DNA of 64,000 nucleotides from Mycobacterium fragae (GCF_002102185.1 NZ_LQOW01000003.1:1-64000); one strand, 5' to 3'; numbered from the stretch's first letter, positions 10,459-19,391 are shown. Notes: a model not told the origin generated them from the letters alone. Made by a program: numbers and translations.

Positions 10459-11106
10459 CTACCGAGCGGGTAGTCCTGCTCCGGCACGGATCTGACGGCG
10501 TGCGGCGTCAGCATCGACATCAGGAAAGATGTAGTGGCTCAGCGCTATTCGCGCGATGGCACCCGCCATGTCACGCGGGGCAACGGGAAAGACGATGTCT
10601 GCCTCATCGCCGCATTGGGTGAGAACGGCCGCCAACACGTCGGTCACCATCGGCAGCACATGCGCCATTTCATCGTTGACGAATCCAGGATCGATGTCGA
10701 CCAGGCTGCGGGGCGGCTGTTCGCGAAGGAATGTCGCCACGACATCGACTGCCGCCTCGAGCCGCCGCAGGCCCGATAGACCCGAGATGGCCTTTTCCAT
10801 GGCCAGATTGAGCCGGCGGTATTCGAGCTTCCCCAAGGCAGTGAGTAAGTCTTCCTTAGACGGGAAGTAGCGGTAAAGGGTAGGCCGCGAAACACCTGCA
10901 AGCGTGGCGACGTCCGTCAAGGACAATCTGCGGGCGCCCTGCTGGAGCACCAGCCGCCGCGCTGCGGTGAGTATTCGTTCGGCCGCATCACTGCGATCCG
11001 ACGGGGATTGCGGTGATCGGGACGAGCTCACGACTGCGGTCGCTGTGTGCCCAGAGTCTCTCGCCGACCGCCGCTGGCGGTGAACCGGCGCGCCGCGTCG
11101 GCTCAT
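10459..11106 (-). CDS. TetR/AcrR family transcriptional regulator
   Basis: A 215-residue protein. The N-terminal helix-turn-helix occupies about residues 40-90: AAERILTAARRLVLQQGARR, then LTDVATLAGVSRPTLYRYF, a textbook TetR motif. The C-terminal ligand domain is not recognisable to a family. The ATG overlaps the stop of the upstream epimerase gene (ATGA), so the two are co-translated. The first 35 residues are Arg/Ser-rich and may be over-called; a start near residue 26 would remove them. It probably regulates the divergent promoter at 12096-12173, inferred from position and from the inverted repeat there. Confidence 0.87.
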   Translation of the reverse strand: MSRRGAPVHRQRRSARDSGHTATAVVSSSRSPQSPSDRSDAAERILTAARRLVLQQGARRLSLTDVATLAGVSRPTLYRYFPSKEDLLTALGKLEYRRLNLAMEKAISGLSGLRRLEAAVDVVATFLREQPPRSLVDIDPGFVNDEMAHVLPMVTDVLAAVLTQCGDEADIVFPVAPRDMAGAIARIALSHYIFPDVDADAARRQIRAGAGLPAR

Positions 11107-12095
11107 TGGAGCCGACCGACTTTGCGCAGCCAGTCAATGAGCAAGCGCAGCCCGTCGTCGAAGGACATCGGCTGGTAGTTGAGCCGCCGACTCGTCAGGT
11201 TGTCGTCCGGTCTGGGCCTACGCACGTCCTTGGCCGCGGCTTCGGCGATCGCCATTAACGTCGGACCGAATTCGGCGGTCAATGCCTGCGGATCGGAGCG
11301 ATAGTCGAGGTCCTCCACGCGGTGGTCGATCCCGGCTATCTCACACGCGCGATTGATGCCGGCAGCGGTGCTGAAGGTGTCCTCGGGCCGGCCGATCAGC
11401 AAGTAACGCTCGCCCGCCACCCCTCGGTCGAGGGCTGCGATCGATCCCGCTGCGACGTCTGCGCCCGCCACCCACGTCACCGGGAAAGCCAGATACCGCT
11501 TGATCCGTCCTCGCATCCCGGCCAACAGCACACGGTTGAAGCTGGTTCGGTGCAAGGCACGCTCGACGACCAGACCAGGACCGAAGATGGCACCCGGATG
11601 ACAGGTCAGCACATCCTCGCCCGCCTCGGCGCGCTTGCGCGCCTCGGTAAATGCGGCCAGTTTGGTGACCGTGTAGGGGTCGCCTGGGGGATTGTCGAGG
11701 ACCGGCGCCTCCTCGAAAGGCGCGTCCGTGCGCAGATTGAAGAACGTGGACGTGCTCAGCGCGACCACCCTACGCAAACCCAGCTTCTGGGCCGCATCCA
11801 GGACGTTCGTCGTGCCAATCGTGTTGACGGCCTTGAAGTCGCTTAAGTCTTGGCTTGCGCCCCCAAGCAGCGCCGCGCAGTGAATCGCGGCGTCGGCTCC
11901 GGTAGCCGCGCGTAGGACATCGTCGGCATCGGAGACGTCACCCTTGACGATCTCGACGCCGATCTCGGCCAATGCGGCGGCCTCGTCAGGGTTGCGCACC
12001 AGCGCGCGCACGTGATCGCCGCGCTCAACCAGCTGTTGGCAGACGTTGGACCCGGTCTGGCCGGTGGCGCCGGTCACGAGGATGCTGCTGGGCAC
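11103..12095 (-). CDS. NAD-dependent epimerase/dehydratase family protein (extended SDR)
   Basis: The product has 330 residues from the GTG at 12093-12095, with GGGTGG as ribosome binding site. It has the extended-SDR signature: TGATGQTG near residues 8-15, a D-V acid loop, and the YTVTK form of the YxxxK catalytic pair within DPYTVTK. Relatives act on nucleotide sugars, sterols or hydroxy-acid derivatives; the substrate is not evident. It heads a two-gene unit with the TetR regulator and is divergent from the SDR gene at 12174. Codons upstream of 12095 remain open but are antisense to that SDR and are not included. Confidence 0.83.
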   Translation of the reverse strand: MPSSILVTGATGQTGSNVCQQLVERGDHVRALVRNPDEAAALAEIGVEIVKGDVSDADDVLRAATGADAAIHCAALLGGASQDLSDFKAVNTIGTTNVLDAAQKLGLRRVVALSTSTFFNLRTDAPFEEAPVLDNPPGDPYTVTKLAAFTEARKRAEAGEDVLTCHPGAIFGPGLVVERALHRTSFNRVLLAGMRGRIKRYLAFPVTWVAGADVAAGSIAALDRGVAGERYLLIGRPEDTFSTAAGINRACEIAGIDHRVEDLDYRSDPQALTAEFGPTLMAIAEAAAKDVRRPRPDDNLTSRRLNYQPMSFDDGLRLLIDWLRKVGRLQ

Positions 12096-12123
12096 GATAG
12101 GCCACCCTTTACATTCGCTACAT

Positions 12124-12149
12124 CTGACGTAAAGAAAGTAACACGTCAG
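12124..12149. promoter_or_regulatory. Candidate operator: 26-base inverted repeat
   Basis: CTGACGT (12124-12130) and ACGTCAG (12143-12149) are perfect inverted arms around a 12-base AT-rich spacer. The right arm lies 13 bases upstream of the -10 box of the SDR gene, so a bound repressor would block it. Position between two divergent genes, one co-transcribed with a TetR gene, suggests autoregulation. Confidence 0.5.
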
Positions 12150-12161
12150 CTGCGCGTGTTC

Positions 12162-12167
12162 TAGGGT
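12162..12167 (+). promoter_or_regulatory. -10 box of a leaderless promoter for the SDR gene
   Basis: TAGGGT lies 6 bases before the ATG at 12174. There is no ribosome binding site, and the inverted repeat overlaps the expected -35 side. Confidence 0.5.
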
Positions 12168-12173
12168 TGCTCC

Positions 12174-12983
12174 ATGTCTATCGACCCTTCGAAGATCCTG
12201 CTGACTGACCGTGTTGCGGTGGTCACCGGCGGCGGCGCGGGCATCGGGCGCGGTGTTGCGGCAGGTCTCAAAGCGTTCGGCGCCTCGGTCGCAATCTGGG
12301 AGCGCAATCCCGAGTCGTGTGCCGCCGCGGCAGCACAGATAGGCGCACTGGGGATCACCACCGATGTCCGCGACAGCGCACAGGTCGACGCCGCGCTGGC
12401 GCGTACTGTTGCCGAACTCGGACCGGTGACCATCCTGGTGAACAACGCCGGCGGGGTGTTCCACTCCTCCATCCTCGAAACCAGCGAGAATGGCTGGGAC
12501 GCCCTGTACAGGGCCAACTTGCGCCACATCTATCTGTGCACACAGCGGGTAGCGCGCGGAATCGTCGAGCAGAACCTGTCGGGGAGCATAATCAGCGTGA
12601 GCTCGATCGAAGGCATCAGGGCCGCACCGGGATTCGCGACTTACGCGGCCGCCAAGGCCGGCGTCATCAACTACACCAAGACTGCCGCCCTGGAGCTGGC
12701 TCCCCACGGCATCCGGGTCAACGCCCTGGCACCCGATATCACGCTCACCGAGGGCATCGCTGCGATCGCAGGCCCGGGTGCCGGCCAACAGTTCGGCTTC
12801 GTTGTGCCGATGGGCCGGGCGGGCCATGTCGATGAAATGGCCAGCGCCGCAGTCTTTCTGGCTTCCGATATGTCCAGCTACATCACCGGCCAGACCATCC
12901 ACGTCGACGGCGGAACCCAGGCGTCGTGCGGCTGGTACCACCACCCGGATACACGTGAGTACGTTCTCGGCCCAACGCGCTAA
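12174..12983 (+). CDS. Classical short-chain dehydrogenase/reductase
   Basis: A 269-residue classical SDR. Cofactor loop TGGGAGIG is at 18-25, NNAGG at 90-94, and the catalytic Ser about 143, Tyr157 and Lys161 (YAAAK). The C-terminal ITGQTIHVDGG is the family's conserved end. A Trp-Tyr-His-His segment near the C-terminus is unusual and may shape the substrate pocket. It resembles 3-oxoacyl-ACP reductase or hydroxysteroid dehydrogenase relatives, without evidence for either. It converges with the next SDR, whose stop overlaps by 4 bases. Confidence 0.88.
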   Translation: MSIDPSKILLTDRVAVVTGGGAGIGRGVAAGLKAFGASVAIWERNPESCAAAAAQIGALGITTDVRDSAQVDAALARTVAELGPVTILVNNAGGVFHSSILETSENGWDALYRANLRHIYLCTQRVARGIVEQNLSGSIISVSSIEGIRAAPGFATYAAAKAGVINYTKTAALELAPHGIRVNALAPDITLTEGIAAIAGPGAGQQFGFVVPMGRAGHVDEMASAAVFLASDMSSYITGQTIHVDGGTQASCGWYHHPDTREYVLGPTR

Positions 12984-13768
12984 CGGTCAGTCCTGGCCGC
13001 GACGTGGGCCGACATACCACCGTCGATGCGGATCATCTGACCGGTGATGTAACGCGATTGATCCGATGCCAGAAACACCACGAGGTCTGCAATGTCCGCG
13101 GGCCGTCCTACATAAGGCGTCAACGTGGCTTTCGCCAGGCCCGTCAACGTATCCTGCCCGAGATGCGCTTTGACGGCGTCGGTTAGGATCAGGCCCGGCA
13201 CAACGGTATTCGCCCGAACACCCTGCTTGCCGTGACTGGTCGCAACGTACATGGTCAGTGTGTTGACACCGGCCTTGGCGACGGCGTAGGCGACGCGGGT
13301 ACTGTCAGCCGACAGCGCCGCGCCCGACGACATGTTGATGATCGAACCTCCACCGGCACGAACCATTGCGGGGATGGCGTGCTTGCACATCAGCATTTGG
13401 GAGCTGAGGTTCACAGCCACCGAGCGCTCCCATACCTCGAGGGCCATTTCGGTCACTGTGGTGTCGCGGGACAGAAAATCCGAAGCCGTCAGGGCAGCGT
13501 TGTTGTGCAGAATGTCCAGCCGGCCAAAGCGCGCGAGCGTGGACTGCACTGCCGCCGCCGCATCAGCTTCCACCGATAGGTCACCGCCGAGGGCGATCGC
13601 CTCGCCTCCCGACGCGATGACCTCCGCCGCGACGTCGGCCGCCTTGGCCTCGTCGACGTCGACGACAGCAACCGAGGCGCCGTTGCTTGCCAGCGCCTGC
13701 GCCGTCGCCCCGCCGATACCACCGGCGCCACCGGTCACAATTGCCACCTTGCCGACCAGTCGGGACAC
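12980..13768 (-). CDS. Classical short-chain dehydrogenase/reductase (NNAA variant)
   Basis: A 262-residue SDR. TGGAGGIG is at 12-19 and Asp37 after the second strand suggests NAD preference. The usual NNAG reads NNAA (89-92), a tolerated variant. Ser147 or Ser148, Tyr161 and Lys165 form the catalytic set, and ITGQMIRIDGG closes the domain. It is tail-to-tail with the other SDR and divergent from the carboxymuconolactone-decarboxylase-like gene (84-base gap). Two SDRs in one small block suggest successive oxidation or reduction of one substrate family, which is inference. Confidence 0.88.
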   Translation of the reverse strand: MSRLVGKVAIVTGGAGGIGGATAQALASNGASVAVVDVDEAKAADVAAEVIASGGEAIALGGDLSVEADAAAAVQSTLARFGRLDILHNNAALTASDFLSRDTTVTEMALEVWERSVAVNLSSQMLMCKHAIPAMVRAGGGSIINMSSGAALSADSTRVAYAVAKAGVNTLTMYVATSHGKQGVRANTVVPGLILTDAVKAHLGQDTLTGLAKATLTPYVGRPADIADLVVFLASDQSRYITGQMIRIDGGMSAHVAARTDR

Positions 13769-13840
13769 CTGCGCCGCCTCCCTCCATCATCGGCCCGCCA
13801 CCAATTGGACAACCGCCGCCGGAAATGGCCCGGACGGCGA

Positions 13841-13846
13841 TACTGT
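13841..13846 (+). promoter_or_regulatory. -10 box of a leaderless promoter for the CMD gene
   Basis: TACTGT ends 6 bases before the ATG at 13853, with no ribosome binding site between them. Confidence 0.5.
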
Positions 13847-13852
13847 CAAGCT

Positions 13853-14413
13853 ATGCCACGCATCGCACCGATCCCCATGGATCAGCTCAGCGAACAGTCT
13901 CGCGAAATAGTCGAGGGCGGTGTAGCCGACGGGCTCTACGCCACGCCGGTGCCGCTGCAGATCTTTGCCTATCGCAGCGCCCAACTCGCCCAGGTGAATA
14001 TGGCGCGCAAATATCTGGGCGCCGACTCGCTACTGGGCGGCCGACTGTTGGAGCTCATTCGCATCCGCAGCGCGCAACTCGGCGAATGCGAGCCCTGCAG
14101 TCAATCGCGCAAGCACGACTCGATCACCGACGAGGACGTCGCGTGTCTGCTCGCCCCGGGCCACGGCACGCTGACGCCGCAGGAGCAGATCGCCATCGAG
14201 TTCATCGATCTGCTCTCAGCCGATCACCACGCGATTGATGACGCCTTCTACAAGCGTCTCGGCGAGCACTTCACGGCAGCCCAAATCGTCGAACTGGGCT
14301 TCACTTGCGCGTCGGCCATGGGGTTACACCGCTTCATTCACACCCTTGATATCTACGGCGACTCCGCTCCCGCCATCGAGTACTCCCCCGACCAGATCGA
14401 CCGCGCCGTCTGA
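13853..14413 (+). CDS. Carboxymuconolactone decarboxylase/AhpD-like protein
   Basis: A 186-residue all-alpha protein. The RIRSAQLGECEPCSQSRKHD segment carries the CxxC plus downstream His of the AhpD/CMD family, whose redox-active members reduce peroxidase partners while others decarboxylate lactones. The CxxC pair favours an AhpD-like redox role. The start at 13853 is chosen over an open frame from 13805 because a -10 box lies between them. It is followed after 54 bases by an alpha/beta hydrolase gene on the same strand; CTCAAG-GCG-CTTGAG (14444-14458) is a small hairpin in that gap. Confidence 0.85.
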   Translation: MPRIAPIPMDQLSEQSREIVEGGVADGLYATPVPLQIFAYRSAQLAQVNMARKYLGADSLLGGRLLELIRIRSAQLGECEPCSQSRKHDSITDEDVACLLAPGHGTLTPQEQIAIEFIDLLSADHHAIDDAFYKRLGEHFTAAQIVELGFTCASAMGLHRFIHTLDIYGDSAPAIEYSPDQIDRAV

Positions 14414-14467
14414 CACCCAGCGTGATAAGGCTGCGGTTCTGCGCTCAAGGCGCTTGAGGGGTCCGCG

Positions 14468-15208
14468 ATGGCACTGCCGACGTTGGTTCTGGTACACGGC
14501 GGTGGCCATGCCGCCGACTGCTGGGAACCCACAGTCGAGGAAATCCATCGCCAGGCGCCGGACCTGAAAGTGCTTGCGGTCGATCTGCCCGGCCGGCGTG
14601 GCAAGCCGGGTGACCTGCTGAAGATGACCATCGCCGACTTCGTGGATTCCGTGGTCGGCGACATCGAGGAGGCCGGGCTGGACGAAATTGTTCTCGTCGG
14701 TCATTCGATGGCCGGGCTCACCGTACCGGGCGTCCTCACCAAACTCGGATCTACCAGAGTGCGCGAGCTAATCCTCGCGACAGCATTCGTCCCCCCCGAG
14801 GGCAAGACCCTCGTAGACACGCTGACGGGACCGTTCGCGCGGCTCGCGCGGCGCGGAGCCCAGAAAGGCGAAGTTGGGGGGATGCCCGCCGCGCTGGCTA
14901 GGTTCGGATTCTTCAACGGAATGACCCGTGCCCAACGCCAATTCATAGCCCGCAAGCTCTGCGCGGATTCTACGAGCATTCTCACCGAGAACGTATCCCG
15001 GAAAGGCATGCCGAACGATGTTCCGCGCACCTGGATCCTTACCCTGCGCGATCGCGCTCTTTCGCTGAGGTCTCAGCGCCGCAGCATCGAGGCCATCGGC
15101 GGTGTGCAGACGGTCATTCCGATCGACACCTGTCACACGCTAATGGTCAGCAAGCCCAGAAGACTAGCGGAGATCCTTGTCGAACGCTGCGGGCTGTACG
15201 CAGAGTAG
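14468..15208 (+). CDS. Alpha/beta hydrolase
   Basis: A 246-residue single-domain hydrolase. HGGGH at 10-14 is the oxyanion region, Ser80 in GHSMAG is the nucleophile, and the His of DTCHTLMVS near the C-terminus completes the triad. The fold resembles small esterases of the salicylic-acid-binding/hydroxynitrile-lyase type. GAGGGG supplies a ribosome binding site. It probably shares a transcript with the CMD gene. Substrate unknown. Confidence 0.87.
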   Translation: MALPTLVLVHGGGHAADCWEPTVEEIHRQAPDLKVLAVDLPGRRGKPGDLLKMTIADFVDSVVGDIEEAGLDEIVLVGHSMAGLTVPGVLTKLGSTRVRELILATAFVPPEGKTLVDTLTGPFARLARRGAQKGEVGGMPAALARFGFFNGMTRAQRQFIARKLCADSTSILTENVSRKGMPNDVPRTWILTLRDRALSLRSQRRSIEAIGGVQTVIPIDTCHTLMVSKPRRLAEILVERCGLYAE

Positions 15209-15301
15209 CGATGATCGATTCCGTACGAATTCCCCTAACGGGCTGCAGCAGAGGCAATTTCAAGGTCGGGATGGCGTCTCCATTGGCGTGCCGGCCCCTG
15301 G

Positions 15302-16591
15302 TTAGCGCACGTTAGACCGGTCCAGTTGCGCCTGCAACGCCGATGCTCCAAGGCTTGAGTCTTTCGCATGATGGGACATCGAGTGGATGGAGACATCGTG
15401 GCCTTCGGCGGCTTTGCGGAGGGCACCCACGGTGGCCTGTTCACGGTTGATGTGGGTGAACGGGTCGAAGTGATACCACCGCATCGCGTTCTCGAACGTC
15501 ATCTTGTTGACCTCATCGTCGGGCACATTGTTGCGGGTCAGCACCTCGTGCAGCTGCTCGGGGGCACCCGGCCACATGCTGTCGGAATGCGGGTAGTCGG
15601 CTTCCCAGCAGATGTTGTCGATACCGATCTCGTTGCGCAGCGCGACCCCAACCTGATCGGAGATAAAACACGTCAGGAAGTGTTCACGGAACACCTCGGA
15701 GGGCTTTTTGCCGTTGAAGTCCTGACCCGTCCACGTCGAATGCATCTCAAATGTACGATCAGCGCGCTCCAAGAAATACGGAATCCATCCCGTGCCACCC
15801 TCGGCCAGCGCGATCTTGAGATCCGGATACTTCTTGATCGGCTTGGACCACAGCAGATCGGCGGCGGCCTGCACGATGTTCATCGGCTGCAGAGTGATCA
15901 TCACATCCATCGGCGCATCCGGGGCCGTGATCGCCAACCGGCCTGAGGACCCGATGTGCACATTCATCACCGTTTCGGTGTCCACCAGGGCTTCCCACAA
16001 CGGCGTCCAATACTCGTCATGGAAGCTCGGATACCCCATGGCGGCCGGGTTTTCGGTGAAGGTCAACGCATGCACCCCGCGGTTGGCATTCCTGCGGACT
16101 TCCTTGGCGCAGGCCTCGGCATCCCAGATCACCGGCAAACACATCGGGATGAACCGCGCCGGATAGGCCCCACACCACTCCTCGACATGCCAATCGTTGT
16201 AGGCCTGCAACAACGCCAATGAAAACGCTGGATCCTCTGTCACAAATAGGCGACCCGCGAAGCCCGGGAAGGTCGGGAAGGAGATCGACCCCAGCATGCC
16301 CCCGGCGTTCATGTCCTTGATCCGCTCGTCGACGTTGTAACAGCCCGGCCGGATCTCATCCAGCCCTTGCGGTTCGAGGCCGTACTCCTCTTTCGGGCGG
16401 CCGGCCACTGAGTTCAGGGCGACGTTGGGGATCACCACATCGCGGAACTGCCAGGTATCGCTGCCGTCGGGGTTGTGCACCAGCCGCGGCGCCTCATCCA
16501 GATATTTCTTCGGCAGGTGGTTCTTGAACATGCCCGGTGGCTCGACGACGTGATCATCAACGCTGATCAGGATCATGTCTTCTTTTTTCAT
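15302..16591 (-). CDS. Amidohydrolase-2 family metal-dependent hydrolase
   Basis: A 429-residue TIM-barrel hydrolase. The N-terminal ISVDDHVVEP (residues 9-18) replaces the canonical HxH with DxH, as in the ACMS-decarboxylase-type branch; NVHIGSSG and the late CWEADYPHSDS supply the remaining metal or catalytic His and Asp. This branch includes decarboxylases and C-C hydrolases as well as amidohydrolases, so the reaction is open. The ATG is preceded by AAAGGGG. It converges with the alpha/beta hydrolase and lies downstream of the CocE-type gene on the same strand. M. tuberculosis has no orthologue at this position, from memory. Confidence 0.87.
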   Translation of the reverse strand: MKKEDMILISVDDHVVEPPGMFKNHLPKKYLDEAPRLVHNPDGSDTWQFRDVVIPNVALNSVAGRPKEEYGLEPQGLDEIRPGCYNVDERIKDMNAGGMLGSISFPTFPGFAGRLFVTEDPAFSLALLQAYNDWHVEEWCGAYPARFIPMCLPVIWDAEACAKEVRRNANRGVHALTFTENPAAMGYPSFHDEYWTPLWEALVDTETVMNVHIGSSGRLAITAPDAPMDVMITLQPMNIVQAAADLLWSKPIKKYPDLKIALAEGGTGWIPYFLERADRTFEMHSTWTGQDFNGKKPSEVFREHFLTCFISDQVGVALRNEIGIDNICWEADYPHSDSMWPGAPEQLHEVLTRNNVPDDEVNKMTFENAMRWYHFDPFTHINREQATVGALRKAAEGHDVSIHSMSHHAKDSSLGASALQAQLDRSNVR

Positions 16592-16671
16592 GTCTGTGCC
16601 CCTTTACCGTATGGACGACAGCATAGACAGAACATGAGCGCGTTCTTGATCAATCAGGTCATCTGCGATCC

Positions 16672-18360
16672 TCAGCGGATCACCGGAATGAGCAAGCGGG
16701 CGTCGCGCTGCGGGCCCCAATGCAGGGCGCATCTGGTGCGCGGCCCAAGCTCATAGGCCGCGGGGAATTGCCCGGTGAGCGGATTGCGCGGCCATAGCCA
16801 CCGACCCGCGACGACAAGCCGAAGTTGCTCGCCGGCCCGAAACAACGTCGCTGACGGTCCAAGTGGGATGTCGACTGGCACAACCTCTCCCGGCTGCAGC
16901 GGGCGTCGTGCATCGAGGGCAGGCACCGGCTCGAAGGGGCGGGAAGCAGCTTCGTCGAGTGTCCGCATGGACGTCCTCAACCAGCCGCAGGTGATCCGGT
17001 CGCGACCGAAGCCGTAGGAGCCCTCGAACGGCACATACTCGGTCCCGCGCCACTTTTCGACACCGACGAACAGGTCAATGTCGTCGCCGTCGTCTGCTTC
17101 GACGAATAGCCGTAGTGCCATCGGGCCGGTGATCTCGGTGTCGGCGGTTACGGTCCAGCCGAAACGTGCCCCGCCGGAACGGGTGTCGAATGTAATCGAG
17201 CCTTGCTGTTCCGACGGGGCGCTCGACAGGCCGGCCTCGGTCAGATGCAGCGGCGTCCATTCGGTGGATTCCAGCGGCCAGCTGGTTTCGTCACGAACGG
17301 TGACGACGCGGTCGCGGTCCTCGCGAACCTCCAAGCGCACCCGAGGCAGCGGCGCATCGGTCCCACCGCGCAGATGACGGTCCAGGAATGCCAGTTGCGT
17401 GCCCAGGGCGGACTCGGAATAAAACGTCGTCCACTTGCCGCCGCGATGGGTATACAGGTGCTTCTCGGCCGACTTGATCTGCTCGAAGCCGCGGACCGAT
17501 CCGCGGCTATGCAGAAGGTTGTCGGAGAAGCTGCCGCAGATCAGCGCAGGCACCTCGATCTTGGACAGATCAGGAACCAGCGATCGCCAGAACTCGTCGC
17601 GCAGTGGCCGATTCGCATTCTTTTCGCCCAGTTGATATTTCAACCGGACGCCCTTCAGGCCGCGGCTCCAGATTTTGATGAAGCCGATCTCCTTGATTCC
17701 ACCGGGGCGCGCCAGGTCGCGGTATGCGTCGGTGAATCCCTCCCACGGAACGATCGCCTTCAGGTGCGGCGGTCGCAGCGCGGCGGCCTTCCATTGTGAG
17801 ATGGCAAGGTAGGACACCCCGATCATGCCGACCGCCCCGGTGCTCCAGGGCTGCGATGCTGCCCACTCGATGAGGTCGTAGACGTCCTCTCCTTCCTGAT
17901 CGGAGAGCAGCGAGCCCACGCCCTCGGATCGGCCCGCGCCGCGCAGGTCGCAGTTCACCACTGCGAAGCCGTGGGAGGCCCACCACACCGGATCCGGCGC
18001 CTCCCAGGTGGTCAGGCTGGAAAACTGCACACGCGACGGTTGGCGCAACACGCGGTACTGAAACGGCACAGAGTAGCCGCGGCCCCGTTTCTTGGTGGGC
18101 AGCTTGTCCTTGCCGTACGGATGTGCGCACAACAGCACCGGGAACGGGCCCGCACCCGGCGGCCGGTAGACATTGGCGCGCAGCACGGTTCCGTCGCGAG
18201 CCGTCGCCGCCACGTCCTCGTCGACCACCACGGCACCGGGCGCCGGCGGGTAAACGATTGCGGGAGAACGCACAAAGCCGCGCAGCCGCTGCATCATGTA
18301 GCGAACCGATCCGGGCCGCTTCCACGGTCTGTCATGAGCAGGCGCGTCGAATGCGGCCAT
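16672..18360 (-). CDS. CocE/NonD-type X-Pro dipeptidyl-peptidase family hydrolase
   Basis: A 562-residue protein. The alpha/beta-hydrolase core carries Ser183 in GVSYLA and a long cap, and residues about 370-555 form the C-terminal jelly-roll domain typical of CocE and X-prolyl peptidases (FVEADDGDDIDLFVGVEKWR). The family includes cocaine esterase, glutaryl-7-ACA acylase and uncharacterised esterases. No signal peptide is visible. It begins 2 bases after the stop of the patatin gene, so the two probably form one transcript and one functional unit. Confidence 0.88.
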   Translation of the reverse strand: MAAFDAPAHDRPWKRPGSVRYMMQRLRGFVRSPAIVYPPAPGAVVVDEDVAATARDGTVLRANVYRPPGAGPFPVLLCAHPYGKDKLPTKKRGRGYSVPFQYRVLRQPSRVQFSSLTTWEAPDPVWWASHGFAVVNCDLRGAGRSEGVGSLLSDQEGEDVYDLIEWAASQPWSTGAVGMIGVSYLAISQWKAAALRPPHLKAIVPWEGFTDAYRDLARPGGIKEIGFIKIWSRGLKGVRLKYQLGEKNANRPLRDEFWRSLVPDLSKIEVPALICGSFSDNLLHSRGSVRGFEQIKSAEKHLYTHRGGKWTTFYSESALGTQLAFLDRHLRGGTDAPLPRVRLEVREDRDRVVTVRDETSWPLESTEWTPLHLTEAGLSSAPSEQQGSITFDTRSGGARFGWTVTADTEITGPMALRLFVEADDGDDIDLFVGVEKWRGTEYVPFEGSYGFGRDRITCGWLRTSMRTLDEAASRPFEPVPALDARRPLQPGEVVPVDIPLGPSATLFRAGEQLRLVVAGRWLWPRNPLTGQFPAAYELGPRTRCALHWGPQRDARLLIPVIR

Positions 18361-18362
18361 GC

Positions 18363-19391
18363 CTAGTCCTTCTCGCCGTCTTCGCCCGGTGCATCAGTCT
18401 CGAGACTGTCCAACGTCCGCGCGGCCAGCGTCCGGCCGATGTCTATCACCTCAGCCGCGCGGTGGAATTCCAGGCCGCGGCACGCCGAGCGCGGCACCTC
18501 GATCAGCAAGTCGGGTGGATAGGCGGCGAGCGTGTGGCGAGCCAACGCCGCCTGAGCGATGTCGATGGTGCGGTTCATCACTTCGAAGCTGCCCAGCCTG
18601 GGCACTTCCGGGGTCTCCTCGGGGTAATCCACCGGCTCTTCGGCGGATTCGGCATCGGTTTCGGGGTTCTCCGGGATCGAAGCGCCGAACCGGTTGAGCA
18701 CCGCGCGCGCCGTCGGCCGGTCGAGCAGTGACCGGGCCGCGGAAGCGTCGAACAACGCAGAAGTGCTGCGCAGCATGCGATTCAGCCACTCGGTGGTGGG
18801 CCGGGGGTCGGCCTCGCGTTCGCCTTCGCTCTCGCTGCCGGACAGACTGACAGCGATGGTCAGATCCGCGTTGACCGCCGCAATCGGAGCCATCGGCAGC
18901 GGGTCGAGGATCCCGCCGTCGGCGAGCAGGCGCCCATCGTGGACGTGCGGCGCGATCACCCCCGGAATGGCGATCGACGCCCGGATGGCCTCGTCGACCG
19001 GCCCGCGCTGCAGCCACACCGACCTGCCGGTCAACAAATCTGTGGCGACAGCGGTGTATGGGACCGGAAGTTGCTCGATGGTCACCGCGCCCAGGATGTC
19101 GCGCACCGCGTCGAGGATTTTCTCGGCCCGCAGCACGCCCGCCGCGGTGATCGACGGATCCAGCAGGCGCAGGATGGCGCGCTGCGTCAACGACCGCGCC
19201 CACTCGGCGAACTCGTCCAGCCGTCCCGCCGCCTGCAAACCGCCCACCAGTGCGCCCATCGACGAACCGGCGATCCCGACAATCTCGTAGCCGCGGTCGT
19301 GCAGCTCATGGATCACCCCGATGTGGGCGTAACCGCGAGCCCCGCCGCTGCCGAGCGCCAGCGCCACCCGAGGCGGTGACGAATCGGCCAT
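18363..19391 (-). CDS. Patatin-like phospholipase (Rv1063c-like)
   Basis: A 342-residue patatin-fold hydrolase, distinct from the one at 9583. GSGGARGYAH (14-23) is the oxyanion loop, Ser44 in GSSMG the nucleophile, and the ADGG Asp completes the dyad. An acidic linker rich in Glu and Pro lies near residues 240-270. It resembles bacterial RssA/NTE-like proteins. It is upstream of and nearly touching the CocE-type gene. In M. tuberculosis (Rv1063c, 360 residues) the next gene is Rv1062; here about 8 kb separates the two. Confidence 0.88.
   Translation of the reverse strand: MADSSPPRVALALGSGGARGYAHIGVIHELHDRGYEIVGIAGSSMGALVGGLQAAGRLDEFAEWARSLTQRAILRLLDPSITAAGVLRAEKILDAVRDILGAVTIEQLPVPYTAVATDLLTGRSVWLQRGPVDEAIRASIAIPGVIAPHVHDGRLLADGGILDPLPMAPIAAVNADLTIAVSLSGSESEGEREADPRPTTEWLNRMLRSTSALFDASAARSLLDRPTARAVLNRFGASIPENPETDAESAEEPVDYPEETPEVPRLGSFEVMNRTIDIAQAALARHTLAAYPPDLLIEVPRSACRGLEFHRAAEVIDIGRTLAARTLDSLETDAPGEDGEKD

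Noticed and set aside
12096..12944. Continuation of the epimerase frame upstream to a 613-residue reading
   Set aside because: It is antisense to the SDR gene at 12174 and has no protein-family pattern; the conserved TGATGQTG start follows the GTG at 12095.
13844..13856. TGTCAAGCTATGC also present at 19892-19904
   Set aside because: A 13-base match at two unrelated promoters, the second facing different genes; likely chance overlap with promoter-like sequence.
14444..14458. CTCAAG-GCG-CTTGAG as a terminator
   Set aside because: Six-base stem without a T-run, placed between genes likely to be co-transcribed.
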